48,190 nt of DNA from the NCBI RefSeq assembly GCF_013166655.1, contig NZ_JABKCA010000042.1:1-48190 (forward strand), given 5' to 3'. The stretch comes from Lentimicrobium sp. L6. Its GTDB lineage: Bacteria; Bacteroidota; Bacteroidia; Bacteroidales; UBA12170. How positions within the stretch are numbered: position 1 is the first letter of the stretch; the number at the start of each line of letters is the position of its first letter. The position numbers were made by a program, and so were the translations under genes. The notes below the pieces were generated by a model that was given only the letters and a program-made list of their open reading frames with translations, did no database searches and was not told where the DNA came from. Positions 35,954-43,936 of the stretch are shown in pieces.

Positions 35954-37147
35954 TTAAGGAACTTCCTTTGGTTTTAGGTTTTCATCCCGCGTAACTAAGG
36001 AGCTGGCTCGTTTAATCACATGGCTTCCAAAACGGAGGCGTACCTTATCCATAGCTTGGTAGAGATTAATCATTTCGGGCGTATCTTCGAATAAATTGAG
36101 TTGTTGTACTCCATATACCAAATCACTAAATCGTACTCCAATCAAACGAATGAGCATACGTCGGTTGTAAAGCTTTTCGAATAATTCTGTGGCCGTTTTC
36201 ATTAATACATGATCGAAAGCGGTATATGGAATATGTTTCTGCTGAGTATGCGTATCGAAGTTGGAATAACGAATCTTTACTGTAATACAACCCGTCATCT
36301 TTTGTTTTTTTCTCAATTGAAAAGCCAATTTTTCTACCATGGAAATCAATAAAAGGCGAAGGCGAACCACATCAATGGTGTCTTTTTGGAAAGTTCGTTC
36401 GCTACTGATGCTTTTACGCTCACTATAAGGTTCCACAGGAGTAAAATCTATGCCGTTGGCCTTTTTCCAAATCACTGCTCCAAACTTCCCCAATACCTGT
36501 TCCATCATCTCGGGTGGAATGCGACTCAAAGTCTCTATATTAGAAACCCCCATGGAACGCAATAAATGGTAGGTCTTCTTGCCAATCATGGGAATCTTAC
36601 GAATGGAAAGCGGAAACATAAAAGGCTGTACCATATTTGCCGGCACTCGTAATTCGCCATTGGGCTTGGATTCGCTGGTGGCAATTTTGGCCACCGTTTT
36701 ATTGATAGACAAACCAAAAGAAATAGGAAGTCCCGTTTCTTTGATAATACTTTGTCGCAACTCTTTTGTCCACTGATAAGAACCAAAAAAACGATCCATT
36801 CCACTGATATCTAAATAATGTTCATCAATACTGGCTTTTTCATAAAGAGGTGCTTTATCGGCAATCACATCGGTAACCAAACGCGAATACTTGGTATACT
36901 CATCCATATCGCCTCTTATAATCACGGCATCTTTACAAAGTCGCATGGCCATTTTCATAGGCATAGCCGAATGCACTCCAAATGCTCGTGCCTCATAGCT
37001 ACAAGTACTCACCACTCCTCTATCTGACCCTCCTCCAATAATGATCGGCAAACCATTTAAAGCACTGTTTGCGAGTCGTTCTACCGAAACAAAAAAAGTA
37101 TCCAAATCAAAATGGACTATGGTTCTATTATCTTGAGCTATCAGCAT
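35954..37147 (-). CDS. dinB: Y-family DNA polymerase IV (DinB) (397 aa)
   Basis: An error-prone polymerase that copies past damaged bases. The catalytic palm shows Asp14 in HFDLDTFFVSVE (its second Phe is the likely steric gate) and Asp108-Glu109 in ASIDEHYLDISG, where His replaces the more usual small residue after DE. The thumb and little-finger regions contain helix-hairpin-helix-like KIPMIGKKTYHLLRSMGV and SSERTFQKDT. A possible beta-clamp peptide near the C-terminus is QQLNLFED, which is close to the QLxLF consensus. It is divergent, across 521 bases, from a LexA-like regulator. This recalls UmuDC-type or SOS-controlled pairs. Confidence 0.93.
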   Translation of the reverse strand: MLIAQDNRTIVHFDLDTFFVSVERLANSALNGLPIIIGGGSDRGVVSTCSYEARAFGVHSAMPMKMAMRLCKDAVIIRGDMDEYTKYSRLVTDVIADKAPLYEKASIDEHYLDISGMDRFFGSYQWTKELRQSIIKETGLPISFGLSINKTVAKIATSESKPNGELRVPANMVQPFMFPLSIRKIPMIGKKTYHLLRSMGVSNIETLSRIPPEMMEQVLGKFGAVIWKKANGIDFTPVEPYSERKSISSERTFQKDTIDVVRLRLLLISMVEKLAFQLRKKQKMTGCITVKIRYSNFDTHTQQKHIPYTAFDHVLMKTATELFEKLYNRRMLIRLIGVRFSDLVYGVQQLNLFEDTPEMINLYQAMDKVRLRFGSHVIKRASSLVTRDENLKPKEVP

Positions 37148-37266
37148 AAATTATCTAAAATATTTGTGTTTTAAATTATTTTATTTACTTTTGATTATTA
37201 TTTAATCATTTACATGACGGTAATATAATCATTATTTTGAAAGTCGGAAGAAAGTTTAGGAAAATT

Positions 37267-37296
37267 GTGGGAAGTGGGATGACGGAAGTGGGATGA
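37267..37296. repeat. Degenerate GATGACGG/GAAGTGGGATGA repeats
   Basis: Reads GTGGGAAGTGGGATGACGG, then AAGTGGGATGA. Same family as the tracts at 29484, 35895 and 41884. Confidence 0.65.
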
Positions 37297-37300
37297 TACA

Positions 37301-37384
37301 ACGCTAGTGCGGATTTGTAATCCGTACGGTAACCATTACCTTTATTGCTCTTATATATGCACGGAAAACATTTCCGCGCTAGCT
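37301..37384. repeat. REP/BIME-like inverted pair of short hairpins
   Basis: Left unit: GCTAGTG then CGGATT-TGT-AATCCG (37310-37324). Right unit, in inverse orientation: CGGAAA-ACA-TTTCCG (37362-37376) then CGCTAGC. Read on the opposite strand the right unit gives GCTAGCG plus the same 6-3-6 hairpin form and the same TGT loop. The two face each other across 37 bases. This is the form of a bacterial interspersed mosaic (REP) element. Confidence 0.75.
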
Positions 37385-37429
37385 TTTTATAATTAAAAAA
37401 GAGTGCGTTTGCCTTGGGGAAGTGCAGTG

Positions 37430-37475
37430 TTAGATGTGGGATGACCAATGATCTATGCGGGATGATGGATGACTG
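37430..37475. repeat. Degenerate GATG repeats
   Basis: Contains TAGATGTGGGATGACCAATGA and CGGGATGATGGATGACTGG. Same family as the other GATG tracts. Confidence 0.6.
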
Positions 37476-37500
37476 GTACATTCTGAAATTAATACTAGTA

Positions 37501-37634
37501 AGAAAACTATAATATTTTTCAAGGGCTGATAAGAAAGCTTCGAGAACGAGGCTTGATTTTTCTAAAAACCAAGGAGTTTACTTATGTAAATGACTGTTTT
37601 TAGAAAAATTGTAACGAAGTTATCGGAGTTTTCT
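37501..37634. repeat. Long interrupted hairpin upstream of the LexA-like regulator
   Basis: Nested arms: AGAAAACT (37501-37508) / AGTTTTCT (37627-37634); CTGATAA (37526-37532) / TTATCGG (37620-37626); CTTCG (37538-37542) / CGAAG (37615-37619); TTTTTCTAAAAAC (37557-37569) / GTTTTTAGAAAAA (37596-37608); and TTAC / GTAA at the tip. It could be a MITE-like element or a leader structure. Confidence 0.7.
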
Positions 37635-37668
37635 TGCAGCCACTAAGTTAAAAAAAACAAACAGAGAT

Positions 37669-38475
37669 ATGACAATATTTAGCAGCAATATTAAATTATT
37701 AAGAAAAAGAAGACGCTTTACCCAAGAGGATATTGCGCAAACATTAAACATGAAACGCTCTACCTTGAGTGGTTATGAGAACGAAGTAGCGCAGCCTAAT
37801 ATGTCTGCTTTGGTCAGTTTCTCTGAATATTATAATGTATCGGTGGATACTTTAATAAAAATCGATTTGGGGAGTCTTCCAGAAAATCAACTCAACCAAC
37901 TAGAAAGAGGCTATGATGTTTATATTAAAGGTAGCAAATTGAGGGTTTTAGTAACTTCAGTAAGTGAGGACAACGAGGAAAATATAGAGCTGGTTCCAGA
38001 AAAAGCCAAAGCAGGTTATACCAGCGGATTTGCCGACCCAGAGTATATTAAGATACTACCCACATTTAGGCTTCCTTTCCTATCTAAGGAAAAGAAATAC
38101 CGCAGTTTTCAAATCAGTGGTGATTCTATGCTTCCCATCCCCGATGGCTCTTATGTAACAGCGGAGTTTGTTCAAAACTGGACTCATATGAAAAGCAAGC
38201 AAGCCTATATCATTCTTACCATTGACGATGGTGTAGTATTTAAAGTTGTGGAAAACAAAATAGAAAATGAAGGAATGCTCAAACTCCACTCCCTCAATCC
38301 ACTCTACGAACCTTATGAAATACATATTCAAGAGGTAAAAGAAGTCTGGAAATTTGTGAATTATATAAGCGGAGAGCTCCCCGATACCAACGAAATGAAA
38401 ACCGAAGCTTTAGCTCAAAGTCTTAAATCTTTGCAAAAAGAGGTCCATCAGATACAAACTAAGCTACAGTTATAA
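37669..38475 (+). CDS. LexA-like regulator: HTH plus S24 peptidase domain (268 aa)
   Basis: An XRE-type helix-turn-helix is at about residues 8-61 (RFTQEDIAQTLNMKRSTLSGYENE). The C-terminal S24 domain has the catalytic Ser153 in ISGDSMLPIPDGS and Lys192 in DDGVVFKVVE. A candidate self-cleavage Ala115-Gly116 bond lies in EKAKAGYTSGF. All three elements needed for LexA/UmuD-type self-cleavage are therefore visible. The tail (QSLKSLQKEVHQIQTKLQL) is likely coiled coil. It is divergent from dinB, so control of dinB and its own gene in a damage response is plausible but inferred. Confidence 0.85.
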   Translation: MTIFSSNIKLLRKRRRFTQEDIAQTLNMKRSTLSGYENEVAQPNMSALVSFSEYYNVSVDTLIKIDLGSLPENQLNQLERGYDVYIKGSKLRVLVTSVSEDNEENIELVPEKAKAGYTSGFADPEYIKILPTFRLPFLSKEKKYRSFQISGDSMLPIPDGSYVTAEFVQNWTHMKSKQAYIILTIDDGVVFKVVENKIENEGMLKLHSLNPLYEPYEIHIQEVKEVWKFVNYISGELPDTNEMKTEALAQSLKSLQKEVHQIQTKLQL

Positions 38476-38502
38476 TATATTTGGCTTCTGATTGAGAAAA
38501 CC

Positions 38503-38796
38503 ATGAAAAAACAAAACTGGAAAATAAAACTGGGCATAGGATTAATGCTTGCATGTATTCCATTCTTTCTAATTATCCCTGTTTTCCCATTTATTGAAAT
38601 AGAAAACACAACAAAAGTGTGGCTTAGTACCGCATCGCTAGTTATTGGAGAAATTTTATTTTGGGGCGGAGGACTTTTAGTGGGCAAAGAATTGTTTACC
38701 AAATACAAATCCTATTTTAATCCTAAAAATTGGTTTAAGGGTTCTAATAATAAAGATTCAGAGCTTGAAAGAAAAGAAGAAGAAAAAGAAGTATAA
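38503..38796 (+). CDS. Small membrane protein, transporter-suffix-like (97 aa)
   Basis: Two hydrophobic helices (about residues 9-31 and 38-60) with the pattern NWKIKLGIGLMLACIPFF and VIGEILFWGGGLLVGKEL resemble the short transporter-suffix domain found alone or after transporters. A basic/acidic tail follows (YFNPKNWF, then a Lys/Glu-rich end). The specific job is unknown. It starts 27 bases after the LexA-like gene and its end overlaps the next gene by 32 bases in another frame, so the three are probably one transcript. Confidence 0.7.
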   Translation: MKKQNWKIKLGIGLMLACIPFFLIIPVFPFIEIENTTKVWLSTASLVIGEILFWGGGLLVGKELFTKYKSYFNPKNWFKGSNNKDSELERKEEEKEV

Positions 38797-39067
38797 AGGA
38801 ATCACTCCTCCATGTGGCATCGATTGTAATGGATGCCCTCGTTTTGGTAGAGAGAAAAATGGATGCGATGGAGCTGACAAAGGATGTAAGCATTGCAAAA
38901 CCATATACCAATGCAACGAAAAGAAAGGAATTGACTATTGCTACCAATGTTCAAAGTTCCCATGCAGTAAGTTTAAAAAGTTTGCCAAAACTTGGGAGAA
39001 ATATGGACAAGACTTGATTGTAAATCAAAGAGAGCTTAAAAGAAAAGCAGAAGGGGAAAGTGAATAA
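38765..39067 (+). CDS. DUF3795 cysteine-rich protein, TTG start (100 aa)
   Basis: The protein carries many cysteines in a zinc-binding-like order: CGIDCNGCPRF, CDGADKGCKHC and CYQCSKFPCSKF, the DUF3795 pattern. Its function is unknown. No ATG or GTG occurs between the in-frame stop at 38678 and the first conserved Cys. The start is therefore taken as TTG at 38765, inside the A-rich 3' end of the preceding gene. A frameshift fusing it to that gene is an alternative. Confidence 0.75.
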   Translation: MKEKKKKKKYKGITPPCGIDCNGCPRFGREKNGCDGADKGCKHCKTIYQCNEKKGIDYCYQCSKFPCSKFKKFAKTWEKYGQDLIVNQRELKRKAEGESE

Positions 39068-39126
39068 TGGCTGTTGTAGTATAATCCCCTCACCCTCATA
39101 TCTTTTTAACATATTAACCTAACAAC

Positions 39127-39498
39127 ATGGCTTACGATGAAAATTTAGCAGAACGAATAAGACAAGTTTTTAAACAAAAACGAATTTTCTTTACAGAAAA
39201 GAAAATGATGGGCGGACTCACATTCATGGTTGATGATAAGATGTGTGTAGGGTTAGAATCAAACAAATCGAGCAAAGCCTCAAGAATGATGGCTAGAGTT
39301 GGTGAATTTGCATATGAGGAGGCTCTTCAGAGGGAATATGCTTCAGAAATGACCTTTACAGGCCGACCCATGAAAGGGTTTATTCATGTTGATTCCTTAG
39401 GCTTAGATATGCAAGAAGATTTGGAAGAATGGATTCAACTATGTTTAGATTACAATCCTTTGGCTAAAAAGAGCCAAAAAAAGCTTAAGAAACAATAA
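39127..39498 (+). CDS. TfoX/Sxy N-terminal-domain protein (123 aa)
   Basis: The TfoX N-terminal domain is clear: VFKQKRIFFTEKKMMGGLTFMVDDKMCVGL, with later FTGRPMKGFIHVD and a Lys-rich tail. In gamma-proteobacteria TfoX/Sxy promotes competence gene expression. The single-domain versions of Bacteroidota are of unknown role. The gene lies 59 bases after the DUF3795 gene on the same strand. Confidence 0.85.
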   Translation: MAYDENLAERIRQVFKQKRIFFTEKKMMGGLTFMVDDKMCVGLESNKSSKASRMMARVGEFAYEEALQREYASEMTFTGRPMKGFIHVDSLGLDMQEDLEEWIQLCLDYNPLAKKSQKKLKKQ

Positions 39499-39589
39499 AT
39501 TAGGCCCATTACTTTTCTTAATTTTTCATGATTTCATTTGAATTAATAATAGAAAATTCTATTTTTATCCAAATTTAAAACCACTTATC

Positions 39590-40117
39590 ATGAAATCAAG
39601 ACTATTAACACTTATATTTGTAACTATTTTAATTTCAGCTTTTTCACAAGAAAAAAGGCATCAGTTTAATGCTGGATTCCAGTTAGGTCAGTACCAAAAA
39701 GACTTTGGAATAGGATTACAAGTTACCACACCATATTTCGCAAAGCAAAAAGTAGCGTTCAGATTACGAGGAAATTTAATGTTCAATGAGCATATTCACA
39801 AAAAAGAAACTACTTGGACTCCATATTCCAATTTATCTCTTGGCATAATTGGGGTTGCCGGAGAAATCAATGACAAAATAAGGTTATATGGAGAAGGTGG
39901 AGCGCTTTTTATCTTTCCTAGCACCGAATTATCCTCAGAACAAATGGAGTTTGGTGGATATGGATTATTTGGCTTTGAGTTTTTCATGAGTAATGGAAGC
40001 AATTATTTTATAGAAATTGGAGGTGTAGGAACCGGAGCTATAGCTGATAAGGTATTATACAAACCTATTTATTCTAATGGACTCATCATTAACACTGGAT
40101 TTCGTTTCTTTTTCTAA
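39590..40117 (+). CDS. Outer-membrane beta-barrel-like protein (175 aa)
   Basis: A signal peptide (MKSRLLTLIFVTILISAFSQ) is followed by alternating hydrophobic/polar strands, many Gly and aromatic residues, and a C-terminal segment GLIINTGFRFFF ending in Phe, typical of outer-membrane barrels. About eight strands would fit the length. No specific family is recognised, so the substrate or partner is unknown. It is a single gene. Confidence 0.7.
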   Translation: MKSRLLTLIFVTILISAFSQEKRHQFNAGFQLGQYQKDFGIGLQVTTPYFAKQKVAFRLRGNLMFNEHIHKKETTWTPYSNLSLGIIGVAGEINDKIRLYGEGGALFIFPSTELSSEQMEFGGYGLFGFEFFMSNGSNYFIEIGGVGTGAIADKVLYKPIYSNGLIINTGFRFFF

Positions 40118-40210
40118 TTAAAAAAACGGAATTTCTTATCGAATCCTCCTCAAGAAACCTATTCTTGAAAACAATAACAAATCCGAATCGAGCTACATCT
40201 CGTATTTAAT

Positions 40211-40218
40211 TATATTTG
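40211..40218 (+). promoter_or_regulatory. -7 element of the ABC-F gene
   Basis: TATATTTG, 24 bases before the start codon. No TTG at proper spacing is seen. Confidence 0.5.
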
Positions 40219-40242
40219 CCGCTTCATTTTTAAAAGAATACT

Positions 40243-41880
40243 ATGATTTCAATTGATGGTTTGGCAGTAGAATTTGGTGGCACTACCCTATTTAAAGATA
40301 TTTCGTTTGTGGTGAACGATAAAGATAGAATAGCATTAATGGGTAAGAATGGTGCTGGTAAATCTACCCTCCTCAAAATTATTGCTGGAGCTCAAACTCC
40401 AAGTCGTGGAAAGATTTCAGCGCCCAGAGATGCTGTGATTGCCTATCTTCCTCAGCATTTAATGACAGAGGATGACAGGACGGTTTTTGAGGAAGCAGCT
40501 CAAGCATTTTCTCAAGTTCAAAGTATGCAAAAGGAGTTGGACGAGTTAAACCAACAGCTAACCACTAGGACCGACTACGAATCGGAGGAATATTACGAAA
40601 TCATAGAGAAAGTTTCTGATATCAGTGAGAAACTCTATAGTCAAGCTGAAATTAACTATGATGCTGAAATAGAGAAAACTTTATTAGGCTTGGGTTTTGT
40701 TCGTTCCGATTTTCAACGTCCTACCAGTGAATTTAGTGGAGGATGGCGAATGAGGATTGAGTTGGCTAAAATTCTATTACAAGACCCTGATTTAATTCTT
40801 CTGGATGAGCCTACCAATCATTTAGATATCGAATCGGTGCAATGGTTAGAAGATTTCCTCATCAATAGTGCAAAAGCAGTGATGATTATTTCTCACGATA
40901 GAATGTTTATCGACAGAATTACCACACGTACCATCGAAGTCACCATGGGAAGAATTTACGATTACAAAGTGAATTATTCTGCCTACCTGCAATTACGTCA
41001 AGAACGCAGAGAACAGCAGCAAAAACAATTTGACGAGCAACAAAAATTCATTGCAGAAACCCAAGTATTTATTGATAGATTTAGAGGAACCTACTCAAAA
41101 ACACTACAAGTACAATCCAAAGTAAAAATGCTAGAGAAGCTGAAGATTGTAGAAGTTGACGAGGTAGATAATTCACATTTGAAACTTCGCTTCCCTCCTT
41201 CTCCACGTTCTGGTAACTATCCGGTAATGGCTGAAGATTTAGCCAAACACTATGGTGAACATACCGTTTTTAAAGATGCTTCTTTTAGTATTACGAGAGG
41301 AGAAAAAGTAGCTTTTGTGGGTAAAAATGGAGAAGGCAAGTCTACCTTAGTAAAAGCCATCATGAATGAGATTGAACATGATGGAAAGCTTACTATTGGC
41401 CATAATATTCATATTGGCTACTTTGCTCAAAATGAAGCTTCTAAATTAGACGAGAACAATAGCGTATTTGGCACTATTGACGATGTAGCCAAAGGTGATA
41501 TCAGAAATAAGATAAAAGATATTCTGGGCGCTTTTATGTTCGGCGGTGATGATTGGGACAAAAAAGTAAAAATTCTTTCAGGAGGAGAAAAAACTCGTCT
41601 CGCTATGATTAAACTGCTCCTCGAACCCGTTAACTTACTCATACTCGATGAACCTACCAATCACTTGGATTTAAAAACCAAAGACATCCTCAAGCAAGCT
41701 TTAATGGATTATGATGGAACTTTAATCCTCGTTTCTCACGATAGAGATTTCTTAGATGGCATGGTCAGTAAGATTTACGAGTTTGGTAACAAAAGGGTAA
41801 GAGAGCATTTCGAGGGCATCCAAGAGTTTTTAGAACGTAAAAAGATGGAGCATTTGAGAGAGTTGGAAGCTGGGAAGTAG
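40243..41880 (+). CDS. ABC-F family ATPase (545 aa)
   Basis: Two nucleotide-binding domains without membrane segments define the ABC-F group, which acts on ribosomes rather than in transport. The first has Walker A GKNGAGKST (about residues 34-42), signature FSGGWRMRIELA and LLDEPTNHLD. The second has GKNGEGKST, LSGGEKTRLAM and LILDEPTNHLD. The inter-domain linker is a charged helical arm (QERREQQQKQFDEQQKF). It is closer to housekeeping YbiT/EttA-type members than to known antibiotic-resistance ones, but this cannot be settled by eye. It is followed by degenerate GATG repeats. Confidence 0.93.
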   Translation: MISIDGLAVEFGGTTLFKDISFVVNDKDRIALMGKNGAGKSTLLKIIAGAQTPSRGKISAPRDAVIAYLPQHLMTEDDRTVFEEAAQAFSQVQSMQKELDELNQQLTTRTDYESEEYYEIIEKVSDISEKLYSQAEINYDAEIEKTLLGLGFVRSDFQRPTSEFSGGWRMRIELAKILLQDPDLILLDEPTNHLDIESVQWLEDFLINSAKAVMIISHDRMFIDRITTRTIEVTMGRIYDYKVNYSAYLQLRQERREQQQKQFDEQQKFIAETQVFIDRFRGTYSKTLQVQSKVKMLEKLKIVEVDEVDNSHLKLRFPPSPRSGNYPVMAEDLAKHYGEHTVFKDASFSITRGEKVAFVGKNGEGKSTLVKAIMNEIEHDGKLTIGHNIHIGYFAQNEASKLDENNSVFGTIDDVAKGDIRNKIKDILGAFMFGGDDWDKKVKILSGGEKTRLAMIKLLLEPVNLLILDEPTNHLDLKTKDILKQALMDYDGTLILVSHDRDFLDGMVSKIYEFGNKRVREHFEGIQEFLERKKMEHLRELEAGK

Positions 41881-41883
41881 TGG

Positions 41884-41904
41884 AGACGGATGACAGATGT
41901 GGGA
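41884..41904. repeat. Degenerate GATGAC repeats after the ABC-F gene
   Basis: Contains GACGGATGACAGATGTGGG, starting three bases after the stop codon. Same family as the tracts at 29484, 35895 and 37267. Confidence 0.6.
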
Positions 41905-42054
41905 TTTGGAATTCCCGTTAATTTGATGAAGGCATTATTATCCTAAAGAATTATCTATACCAATCCGCAATATTCTAATAATCGACTCTAATACTTTTCA
42001 ACATTATTACATTAACGGTTAGAAACTTATAATTCTATCCGTGTCTTTTTTGAT

Positions 42055-42062
42055 TATATTTG
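42055..42062 (+). promoter_or_regulatory. -7 element of the FG-GAP protein gene
   Basis: TATATTTG, 52 bases before the start codon. Confidence 0.45.
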
Positions 42063-42114
42063 GGCTTATGGAGATTCTAAATCCATTAAATAAAATAAAC
42101 CCCAATTTAACCCA

Positions 42115-43869
42115 ATGAAAAAAAACTACTATTTTGTATCAATCACATTGATAATGCTATTCTCCACCTCTATTTATGGTCAATATACCAATGGAAAGAA
42201 AGCAAGTTTAAGTACTGATGGAACCATATTACTCGAAAACATCCTTTTACCAGATTACAGTGAAAAAAGCACTGCTGAAATGCTAAATGGATTCCCCTTT
42301 GGAAGTCCTGCCAATGCCAGTTTTAAAAATTTCAGAGGTGCTGCCATAGCAGATATTGATGAGGATGGCGCAGATGAAATTATCTTTGGTGCCAATAATA
42401 AACTATTCGTTCTCAAAGGAAACGGCGAAACCCTTTGGACAAAAAATGTAAGTGGTACCATTATATATCCACCTAGCATAGCTGATATGGATGATGATGG
42501 ACATTTAGAGATCATTCTTAACACTGGAGGCTCGCCTAATGCTGGACGAGTTTATTTGCTCGATAAAGATGGAAATGATTTAGAAGGCTGGCCACAAAAC
42601 TTTGAAGAGCATTGGATGTTTAATGCCCCAGCCATATCTGATTTGGATGGAGACAATATTATGGAAGTCATTACCTGTGAAAGAGGAAATTCAAATTATG
42701 GTATGCTTCATGTCATCAAAATAGACGGAACTCCATTTAGTGATGCTTGGCCATTAGAGCTACCTGGCAATTTAGCCTTTACTCCTTCTATAGGTGATAT
42801 TGACAATAATGGAACAAAAGATATTATCATTTCAATTTCCTCTGGGTCTCTCTATGCCATTAATACAAATGGCAGCTTTATTTTTGGTTTTCCATTAATA
42901 GAGGCAGGTAAAAGCTTTTCTTATCAATCGCCAATCATCTATGACTTTGATGGTGATGAGCTTATGGAAATTGTTGGAGCTAGACATGGGGATGCTTCAG
43001 ATTATTATATGGTAAAATCAAATGGATCTTATCCTTTTGGCTGGCCAATCACTAGCCCTAGTGGCTGGAGATATTCCCCACCAACTGTGGTAGATGCTGA
43101 CGATGATGGTGAATATGAGATATATGTTGGACATCCAAACACCGACGGTGGCGGAGCTCCATTAGATGTTGTTTTTGGATATAATGCAGCCGGACAAATG
43201 CTAGATAACCTACCTATCAACAAAGCTGGCGGTTGCGAAGGAGTTATTTCTGTCGCTGATGTGAATAATGATGATATTATGGATCTAGTGTTTACCAGTA
43301 ATATTACTGATGCTGATGGATATGGTTTTATCCATGCCTACTCACTTGATGGAAGTGGAGAAATCGAAGGATTTCCTTTAAGACCAAAAGGATTTACATT
43401 TATCAATTCTGCAGTCTTAGGTGATATTAACGGTGATGAATTATTAGACATCAGCTGCCTTTCTTATACCAATTTCACAGGCAATGATTCTGTTTTTATC
43501 ACTTCTTATAATTTAAATGTTCCGTATGATGAGTCAAAAATATTGGCTAATGGATATAAAGGAAATCAACTTAGAGATGGAAATGTCAATATTCAAACCA
43601 ATGTTGGAATTTCTAAAATCAATGACAATTCTTTCGATTTCACAGCCAGTCCAAACCCATCTGATGGCATGATTAACCTTCAATTAAATCAAAAAATGGA
43701 GGATGCTCAAATTTCAATAATCAACTATTTAGGAGAAATCATATATTCAACTAGAACTTCAGGTGAAAACAATATACAATTAGATATGAGCAATATAAAC
43801 AATGGCTCATACCTGATTAAAATAGAGACTGACAATATGTCAATGAGTCAAAAATGGATTAAATATTAG
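42115..43869 (+). CDS. Secreted FG-GAP/VCBS-repeat protein with T9SS type A sorting domain (584 aa)
   Basis: A signal peptide (about 1-22, ending SIYGQ) precedes a beta-propeller of FG-GAP-like repeats, each with a calcium-loop-like segment: ADIDEDGADEII, ADMDDDGHLEII, SDLDGDNIMEVI, GDIDNNGTKDII, YDFDGDELMEIV, VDADDDGEYEIY, ADVNNDDIMDLV and GDINGDELLDI. The C-terminal ~75 residues (SPNPSDGMINLQL to SQKWIKY) are a type A T9SS sorting domain. It is therefore exported and processed or attached at the cell surface. The ligand or substrate is unknown. It is a single gene. Confidence 0.92.
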   Translation: MKKNYYFVSITLIMLFSTSIYGQYTNGKKASLSTDGTILLENILLPDYSEKSTAEMLNGFPFGSPANASFKNFRGAAIADIDEDGADEIIFGANNKLFVLKGNGETLWTKNVSGTIIYPPSIADMDDDGHLEIILNTGGSPNAGRVYLLDKDGNDLEGWPQNFEEHWMFNAPAISDLDGDNIMEVITCERGNSNYGMLHVIKIDGTPFSDAWPLELPGNLAFTPSIGDIDNNGTKDIIISISSGSLYAINTNGSFIFGFPLIEAGKSFSYQSPIIYDFDGDELMEIVGARHGDASDYYMVKSNGSYPFGWPITSPSGWRYSPPTVVDADDDGEYEIYVGHPNTDGGGAPLDVVFGYNAAGQMLDNLPINKAGGCEGVISVADVNNDDIMDLVFTSNITDADGYGFIHAYSLDGSGEIEGFPLRPKGFTFINSAVLGDINGDELLDISCLSYTNFTGNDSVFITSYNLNVPYDESKILANGYKGNQLRDGNVNIQTNVGISKINDNSFDFTASPNPSDGMINLQLNQKMEDAQISIINYLGEIIYSTRTSGENNIQLDMSNINNGSYLIKIETDNMSMSQKWIKY

Positions 43870-43885
43870 AATCCGCATTCATAAT

Positions 43886-43924
43886 AAAGCTCCATAACTC
43901 ATTATTAGTAATGGAGCTTTTTCT
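43886..43924. terminator. Terminator between the FG-GAP and DDAH-like genes
   Basis: AAAGCTCCAT pairs with ATGGAGCTTT (43911-43920), followed by T on the plus strand. It may also stop the convergent gene. Confidence 0.75.
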
Positions 43925-43936
43925 ATTTTATTATTT

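Larger units (their letters stand above)
37148..37668. other. dinB / LexA-like regulator divergent region, 521 bases
   Basis: No convincing gene. It holds, from left to right: degenerate GATGACGG repeats (37267-37296), an inverted pair of REP-like hairpins (37301-37384), more GATG repeats (37430-37475), and a long interrupted hairpin (37501-37634) ending 34 bases before the regulator start. Confidence 0.8.

Noticed and set aside
37206-37481. 91-aa minus-strand ORF in the dinB/regulator gap
   Set aside because: It reads straight through the REP-like element and GATG repeats, with low-complexity composition. It is a product of repeats, not a gene.
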